64,000 nt of DNA from Larimichthys crocea (Eukaryota > Chordata > Actinopteri > Sciaenidae), in contig NC_040013.1 in assembly GCF_000972845.2 (NCBI RefSeq), positions 6,846,061-6,910,060 on the forward strand, written 5' to 3'. The position numbers and the translations under genes are program-made. Of the stretch, positions 53,685 to 64,000 are shown one piece after another (within the stretch, counting starts at the first letter, position 1; each line of letters opens with the position of its first letter). A model generated the notes under the pieces. The model searched no databases. It was not told the DNA's origin and was given only the letters and a program-made list of their open reading frames with translations.

Positions 53685-56561
53685 CCAGTACACCAAACCA
53701 GGTCAACACTCATGCTCTACTTTATCTTTCCAGAAAGTTTCATTGAAAGAACGGTGCCTGCTGTCTCCTGCTGAATCCAGGTTGAACGTTTGTTGTTACA
53801 GTATCCTTGTTTATTCACCAACATGTCCGTCATGGTTTATGAAGTATACCAAGCATCGTCAGCTTTTGCTCGATTTCTCTTATTCTTTCAGTGTGCTTTT
53901 CAGTATCGTGTCCGTAAGTAAGCAGATAGAGATCGAGGGAGACCCTTCCGACATCACAAGTGGCTGAAGTGACCTTTGAAGGGCACTGTGCGGGGGAAGG
54001 TTAAGAAATGTTCATCTAACTACTCTTATAGCTTCTTGCTACTGTAGCAGGTCTAGTGTGCTTTGTAAAATATATGCATCAGCATTGATGGTTGTGTTGT
54101 GTGTGTGCCAATTGCCTCTCCCTGGACTTGAACATACGACCTCAGAAAATAGGACAGAGTTAATCCATTTGGATTCTTTTCTGCGCCCTTGTCTACATGC
54201 ATCTAAAGTATCTAAATTTCTGTTGATTGACCATGGATCACTGCTTTTTGCCGATGGCGGACATAGTTGCCACATGGCTATTAGTAGCTCCTGCACAATA
54301 GCTGTTGTCAAGTCACATGCGCCTCTATGCCAGCGACACATTTTTACAATGCAGCGATGTTTCAGAGAGCATTGTTAACTTTATTCGCAGGTGATTCTTC
54401 AAGAGGAGGAGGTAGCAGCACGGCACAATCTGGCCAAACTTTTTTTTTTTTTTCTCTAAACCACAGGGCTGGGCGTTGTGATCATATTGTTGATATTGTT
54501 TTTAATATTATAAATTCTCATCAGCAATTTTATCGCCTGCACTAAAAATACAAAGCAATTAAAAGTCTGATTTATTCTTTTTTTTTTGTAATCAGCTGAG
54601 CTTGACAGCTCGAGTTTTACTTCCCATGCAGTCCAATATTATGGACATAAATGAGATAAAGAGGTGATTTTTCATGCCTAAACACATACAGTAGTGTGAT
54701 ATATAGTACATTGATATTGGAGGAAGGTTTACTGGTTATTGTATTTTTTTTTCCCTTTATATTGCACAAGCCTATCTTCGGGTACAAATGTTTAAAAGTA
54801 GAGCTCGACTACACAGACATAACTGGTGGAAATTAACCGAACATTTCGCTCTCACACCTTGCATTGGCAACCTTTCGATCTATAAAGTCCAATTTTGTCG
54901 ACATCTTTTGTTCCTCTACTTGTTGGGTTAATTCACAACTCGTCAAAAGTAGCCACATAATTTGTTCAAATCTCATTCTGAATATATATACGGACATAAA
55001 ACTGCGAAAGGTCATCAAAAACGTCATATAAGTGGGAAATATCTGGTTAATAAAATCTGATCTTGGCTTACGGGAGATGTGATATGTGGAGTGAGCTGAG
55101 ATGAAATCTGATCTAAGCACTTCCAGGAGCAGAGAGAGGTGTATCACATAACCACCGCTTTAAAAAAAAAAAAAAAAGAAAGAGGAAAGGGTGGAGCAGA
55201 GGAGAGAAGATGGCAGGGGGAAAGACGAGGGCAGGTTAATGATGGATGCATTTATTACAACATGTGCTAATTGCGGGAAAAAAACGTTGCAGCGTTATAA
55301 AAAGCTAATTGGATGTGTTGCTCAGACTTGCGCCTCTGCACTCGTAACTTTTCAGTGCAGGGAGGGGACGAAGGAGGACGGTGGAAGTGACAAAATGGAG
55401 GCAGGAGAGAAGACGGGAGCATGAGAAAAGATCAGCAGGGCGGAGCTGAGAAGTAGATGAAGCAATCACTGCTCTGTCTATGGAGGGGTTTTTTCTATTG
55501 CGCTCCATATCGATAATGGATAGAGAGTGGTGAGGAAGCTAATGGGGAAGTGAGGAGTAAGATGGCATGAAAATCAATGGCTCTCCTCTTTTATTGTACT
55601 GTTTCAGTCGCCAGCTTTGTTGTACGGTAAATCCTAAAAGAGCTTGTTTGTCACCGGTACATGTGCTTAAATACTATGGAACTTTTTTTTTAGTGTTATT
55701 TCGATTTTCTGATTAGATTCAAGGTCAGGATTGCTGCTCGGAGCGTGTTAAGTCCTTCATCTTTTTTTTCTCCTCCTCTTGAGTTGATCATTTTGATCAT
55801 TCTTGTTTGTATCTTTTAAGAATCTGCATGGATTCACATTTTATTTTTGCCAAAAGCACGTCGTCGTTTCTCTCCCTCTTCTTCTCTACGTTGCATTTTG
55901 TAATCCTCTGTGATCCCCCCCTGAGTTCTCCCTCGTTTGAAATATTTAGGATTTGTTTCTCCTCTCTGAGAATGAGCCATATTTTTTTGTCTGGCTCTAT
56001 GTATTTTGATTTTTTATTTATTTTTTTTTAGCAAAACTGAAGCTTCAAGCATTCAAAATACCCTTTGAAAAAAAATACCCACTACCTCTCAGCTGGTTTC
56101 ACAGTCTTTCCACTGCTCTCCAACTTTCTAATTTTAGACTTGGTACGCCTCCCACTCCCGCTCTTGCATAGATATATCTGACAAACTTTTCAGTCCTCAT
56201 TCTTCCCAAGTATCCCTCTCAATTTCTGTGTAGCAAAGTCTACGATTGCAAGGATTTTCTTGCCTCTACTCAGACTCTCTATTATCTTGCAGCCACTTCT
56301 CTCCCTCTCCTCTTTCCTTGGTGAAGCTGTTCTTACCTCTCATGTTTTGTTCTGACTGAATCCCTCCTTCTTTTCCTGTGGCTGGTATGTCATCAACCAA
56401 CTCTTTTCTTTCAACCTCATTCTGTTCTCATTTCAAATCTCATTTTCTCTCACCCACTTCATGTCTGCTCCACTCTTTTCTTTCTGTTCAGTGCCTTCTT
56501 TCATCTCCCTCGGCCTCTGCCCATACTTTCTTGCTCTTCACGTGTTTATTTTTTCCGAATG
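53685..56561 (-). other. tmem151a: Region downstream of tmem151a, including its 3' UTR
   Basis: Non-coding sequence after the tmem151a stop on the minus strand. It has a purine-rich block on the + strand at about 55180-55460 and a pyrimidine-rich one at about 55740-56560. A tandem minus-strand AATAAATAAA at 56013-56022 would give a 3' UTR of about 0.55 kb. Further hexamers occur at 55590-55595 and 54571-54576, so the true end is unresolved. No other gene recognised. Confidence 0.45.
56013..56022 (-). terminator. tmem151a: Polyadenylation signal candidate for tmem151a
   Basis: Overlapping AATAAATAAA on the minus strand, about 540 bp after the stop codon. No strong GT-rich downstream element is seen, so the call is tentative. 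Confidence 0.35.
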
Positions 56562-58337
<1,776 letters not shown>

Positions 58338-58377
58338 CTGGGTGAGGTAGGCAGCTTCAGCACGTGCACTGGAAAAG
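58338..58377 (-). CDS. tmem151a: TMEM151 family protein, 40-nt micro-exon
   Basis: This very small exon supplies the last base of a serine codon and then FSSARAEAAYLTQ. It is bounded on the minus strand by acceptor ttttttag (AG at 58379-58378) and donor GTAAGAAG. It fits exactly between CF-S of the preceding exon and RARFF of the next, reproducing the family sequence (human TMEM151A has [20 protein letters not shown] here). It is phase 2 at its 5' side and phase 0 at its 3' side, so skipping it would shift the frame. It is easily missed by gene finders. Confidence 0.9.
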
Positions 58378-60328
<1,951 letters not shown>

Positions 60329-60504
60329 TTAAATTCATCGTAGAGGACTAAACACACCACTAATGAGACTTGACAACTTGACCTTTCAACTTTTAACTGG
60401 GGATACACTCTCCCAGCCACAGAACAAAAAGCTACTGAGTTGCATTATGGGACTTGTAGGATCTGGTGTTTAATTCATACTTTCTTGAATTTTAGACACC
60501 CCAC

Positions 60505-60828
60505 TACCTTGGTCCAGATTGTCTTAATATTGTACACCAAATGTGATCTTAATGACTTTGGTGATTGCCTGACTTTTCCTCTCGTGCCATCGTTGGGTTA
60601 AAATTTCAACTTGTCCAATACGTTGATTTATGACTAAATACTTTCCCATCATCCTCAGCTGTACTTTTGTATTTGGTGCCTATTAGTAAATGTTAGCTGC
60701 TAAACTAAGATGTTAAACACTGTAAAAACAAAATTATATAATGTGCACTGTCATGGTGAGCTCATGTTAGCATTTAGCTCAAAGCATCACTGTATTTCAG
60801 TACAGAGTCACAGAGCTGCTAGCACCAC
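60505..60828. repeat. Interspersed percomorph repeat in tmem151a intron
   Basis: I recognise the order of phrases 'aatgactttggtgattgcct', 'gacttttcctctcgtgccat', 'aaaatttcaacttgtccaat', 'ctaaactaagatgttaaac', 'gttagcatttagctcaaagc' and 'cacagagctgctagca' from a very common repeat of percomorph genomes. This copy is diverged, with internal losses. The repeat class is not known to me. Confidence 0.65.
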
Positions 60829-61457
60829 CTCTGTCCCCATACTTATGGAAGTGCAATATTAAATCCCTGGAGTACTCGTTTAGTACATTTTGAGCGTCTG
60901 CCCCTATTTGAATAATACTGTTTGGGTTACTTGGGTACAAGTTATTTCAATTTCAAGGACAAAAAATGTTTGAAACAGCAGTCCCTTCTGCTCACATGGA
61001 TTATTAAAAATCTTTGACCATGATTAATGTGGGCATCCAAACACTGTGACATTATACATGTATGTGACCAAAAAAAATAAAAATAAAATCACAATAGCTC
61101 CCCTTTAACAACGTTAAAGCACAAATTTGATGAAACCAGTCTGAGCCGAGGTTCTCATGTCGACAGTCACAGATTATGATGAATAATACAGTATGCTTCA
61201 CGACGTTAATGTTTAATAACGTCTGACAGGTGAAAATGATTGCAGCTGTGGCTGTAATAGAAAATGCTGTCCTGATTTTGTGAACCTGGTGACCCCTCCG
61301 CCACCCCCACCTCACTCCCCGGTGACATTTTAATAATCATAATTGTCCTGTTTGGTAAACAGTGTCGTATTTCAGAGCAAGCGTGTAAGCTGAGGTTTGA
61401 TCAAAGCAACACATTACACCACCCCTTACCCATCATAGCATAAGTGCTATGTGCTCA

Positions 61458-61541
61458 GACACACACACACACACACACACAAGTGCACACTTTGACACAG
61501 CCTCACTTGCACTGTGAAAGACATCATATTACAGTGCACTC

Positions 61542-61604
<63 letters not shown>
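61458..61604. repeat. Two (CA)n microsatellites
   Basis: CA runs at about 61458-61480 and 61544-61604 (about 60 bases), separated by 60 bases of mixed sequence. Confidence 0.95.
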
Positions 61605-61608
<4 letters not shown>

Positions 61609-61811
61609 GCATTAGATACAAAAACATAGATGGTCTAATGTGCCCCTCTTCTCTCTCGATCCACGTGCACGCCGGCATGCACGTTCTCAGCGTTGTAATG
61701 CAGCCAGCGGAGTGTATGTGAATAATTTAGATGAGAGCGATGCTTCTAGACTGTTCTCTAGCTAACTGACTCCACTCAAACATCAGCAGCGTACATCGCC
61801 GCCGCTAGGAT

Positions 61812-61830
61812 TTGTGTGTGTGTGTGTGTG
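61812..61830. repeat. (TG)n microsatellite
   Basis: TG run of about 19 bases, followed by GA-rich sequence and, at 61880-61897, an A run. Confidence 0.9.
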
Positions 61831-63747
61831 AACGAGGGAGGGATAGAGAGCGGGGAGAAAGAGAGAGGGGTTGTGCTAAAAAAAAAAAAAAAAAAAGGGT
61901 GTGTGTCGTATGTCATAGAAACATACAAAATAGAGAGAGTTTGCACACACCTGTACTGTTTCACATGGAATGTATTTGTGTCTAGGCCTCGCGCTGAATG
62001 CGTCAAGGCAAAAGAGCAACAGAGCAGATGACAAAAAAAAAGATGGGATGACACCAGTGTCCTCTCCTCACAGCCAAGTCTGCCTGTCCTGTCAGCACAC
62101 CTCCCCCTCCCTCTCTCTTTATCGTTCACTCCTTCAGTGCAGCCACAATTTGCTATCCACTAGCATATTTGGCTGGCGCACACACTGCCTTTCTTTTTTT
62201 TACTCCTGCTGTACGTCAAGGGCAAGTAGTGAGTGAACAGAAGAGTGAAGGGCACCCACGCTCCATCAGTCCAACATCTCTCTGCAAAAGCCCTAAAACC
62301 AAACACTGCACACTTAGGGATCCGAAAATAGGTTAGATACTTTAAACAGACGTGAAAATTATGATTCACAATTCAATATCATATTGTTTGCCTTCTGTCT
62401 GCCTTTTCTGTCCACATCCGCCTTCCTTTCTTTATGTAATCTTTTTTTTCCCCCTCCTTCCCCGAATCTTCCCTCCCACCTTCTAAGCATTTACTCTCCG
62501 ATCCCTACCTAAGTCTCGTCCTCACCCACATGTCTCCTCTCTGTTACATCCTCTCTGAAAGTCTGTCTCTAAGTGGATTGATTGGGCTAAAAGTGTAGTG
62601 TAGAGAGAGACACAGAGAGAGGGAGAGGGGGGATGAAGAGCGTGAGAGAGACAGAGAAACGGTCATGAACTTTTCATGAATGCAAGTATGAAAGGAAGCA
62701 AAATGAGAGGAGGGGACTAAAGAGATGGCAACAGTGACAGACTGCACCTTTCTCCAGGGGACCCCGCTGCCAAAACCCAACCTTCTCCTTCTCCTCTAAC
62801 CCTCCCTCTCTCAATCTCATTTTGTCTTCCTGGCTCCAATTCTCTCCTGTCTTCTTACTTTATACGGATAAATGTGGCTAAAAAAGAAAATATTCTAGCA
62901 ATAATAGAAAGAAAAATAAGAATAACCTGCACAGGTCTTGGCTGGCATTTTTCATCAAGCCTCTGCAGCCACTCTGTTAGAGGAAAATCAGCCCCAAGAC
63001 GGGAGTCAAATTATTCCTGTATGCATTTATGCCAATCATTATTTGTCAGTATGAGCAGTTCTGCCTCCCACAAGTAAAGACCACACCTGCTAAAATGCTC
63101 TGAGACAGAGCCAGGAGATGCTTTTTACACATTCAACTTGACTAGTTACAGGCTTCGTTTGGTTTACAGGCAGTGCTCAAAAACTTGTGGGCTTAATGAG
63201 ATACCACAAAGTAAAGTCCAGTGTTATGTTTTTCCGATGTAGTATACAAGGAAATATAAGTGCCGGCAGTTTACCGTAATAGGACTTTGCTAGATATGAG
63301 ATGGAGCAGTAATTTTGATTATCACATAGTATCTGATGGGGATGGTGTTCCACATCCAGTACCAATGTGCACATAGAGCATAATCAAGAGTTCAGTATTG
63401 CATGCATTTTGAGCTTTTCAAGAAAAACTCTCTTTTTGAGCAGGAGCTCCCACCAACACATTGTTTGTTTGTAATTATTTTTCTCAGAGATGCCCAGTAC
63501 AAGTGCCAAGTCCAACATTTTTCATCAATACCAGTTCTGGGTTAGGGATAGGGTTAGTGTTAGGATTACTTAATTCAGGGTACCTCCCCTATACCAAGGA
63601 CAGACCAGTGTTCTGCTGTCGTAGATTGGTCATGTCATGGCCAATACACAGTCTGCTTAATAAGATCTGTTTAGCACCAATCACACCCGGCGATTCAGCA
63701 CTGTGCATTCCTAATTGTTCTCAATTGTCAATATATCTTGACACATA

Positions 63748-63973
63748 TTAAAAGGTCTGGTGTGTAGGGTTTAGTGCCCCCTAGCTGTGGGGTTGCAGAT
63801 CGGAACCAAATGAATACTCTCCCATGCCTCATCCTCTCCTTCCATAAAGAGTTCATTTTAAGGCAACAAAAACACAATGGTTCTTATTTTCAGGTAATTA
63901 TGCACAAATGAAAAATACTTGTGAATATTATATTCAATTAGATCGTCCTAAATATTACACACTGGAGCTTTAA
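63748..63973. mobile_element. MITE with TTAA ends
   Basis: The left end ttaaaaggtctggtgtgtag and the right end acacactggagctttaa are imperfect inverted repeats of about 25 bases, each ending in TTAA (63748-63751 and 63970-63973). The interior includes 'gtgccccctagctgtgggg', 'ggttcttattttcaggtaat' and 'gaatattatattcaattaga', matching a short non-autonomous element that I recall as abundant in percomorphs, here with a central deletion. TTAA ends suggest mobilisation by a piggyBac-like transposase. No coding capacity. Confidence 0.75.
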
Positions 63974-64000
63974 CTTGGTTTAATGTTGAAGCTTTAACAG
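63974..64000. other. Short flank to window end
   Basis: 27 bases after the MITE, presumably still the first intron or upstream region of tmem151a. Nothing recognised. Confidence 0.4.

Overview
The window looks like nuclear DNA of a bony fish, probably a spiny-rayed (percomorph) teleost. Coding sequence is sparse and split by GT-AG introns. There are many CA/GT, TA and ATT microsatellites and poly(A)/poly(T) runs, and several interspersed repeats that I recognise from percomorph genomes: a tRNA-derived SINE, a MITE ending in TTAA, hAT-like fragments and Tc1- and Harbinger-derived remnants. Repeat names rest on recall, not on a database search. Only two protein-coding genes can be supported, and both run off the window. 

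Left edge, + strand: the last three coding exons of pyruvate carboxylase (pcx) at 1513-1653, 1868-1969 and 3154-3303. They encode the C-terminal 130 residues, including the biotin-accepting AMKM motif, and are followed by a long 3' untranslated region with a polyadenylation signal near 5.5 kb and a second candidate near 6.1 kb. Right edge, - strand: five exons of a TMEM151-family membrane protein (best match tmem151a) between 60262 and 56562. The first exon is not visible and probably lies beyond 64000. The two genes are convergent. In human both PC and TMEM151A lie on 11q13, so the pairing fits conserved linkage. 

Between them lie about 50 kb (roughly 6.2-56 kb) with no protein-coding gene that I can support. 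This stretch holds a hAT-like element (11.9-13.1 kb), a SINE (18.7 kb), another hAT-like repeat (27.2-27.5 kb), a retroposon tail (35.9 kb), a decayed Harbinger MADF fragment beside a decayed Tc1-like transposon (36.4-37.6 kb), a near-perfect 38-nt hairpin (40.97 kb), a TA/CA compound microsatellite (41.1-41.3 kb), an orphan promoter-like block with tandem CACGTG boxes and a good minus-strand splice donor (42.7-42.95 kb), a kilobase-long purine-rich tract (44.1-45.2 kb) and a strong CTCF-like motif (52.05 kb). The tmem151a first intron carries another interspersed repeat, long CA repeats and a terminal MITE. 

The two genes do not form a pathway. Pyruvate carboxylase is a mitochondrial anaplerotic enzyme, and TMEM151A is a neuronal membrane protein. 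No operon, CRISPR array, rRNA gene or intact tRNA gene is present, and no clearly new biological system was found. The most interesting leads are the orphan E-box promoter, the hairpin, the multi-intron structure and low-complexity expansion of the TMEM151 gene, and the paired DNA-transposon remnants.
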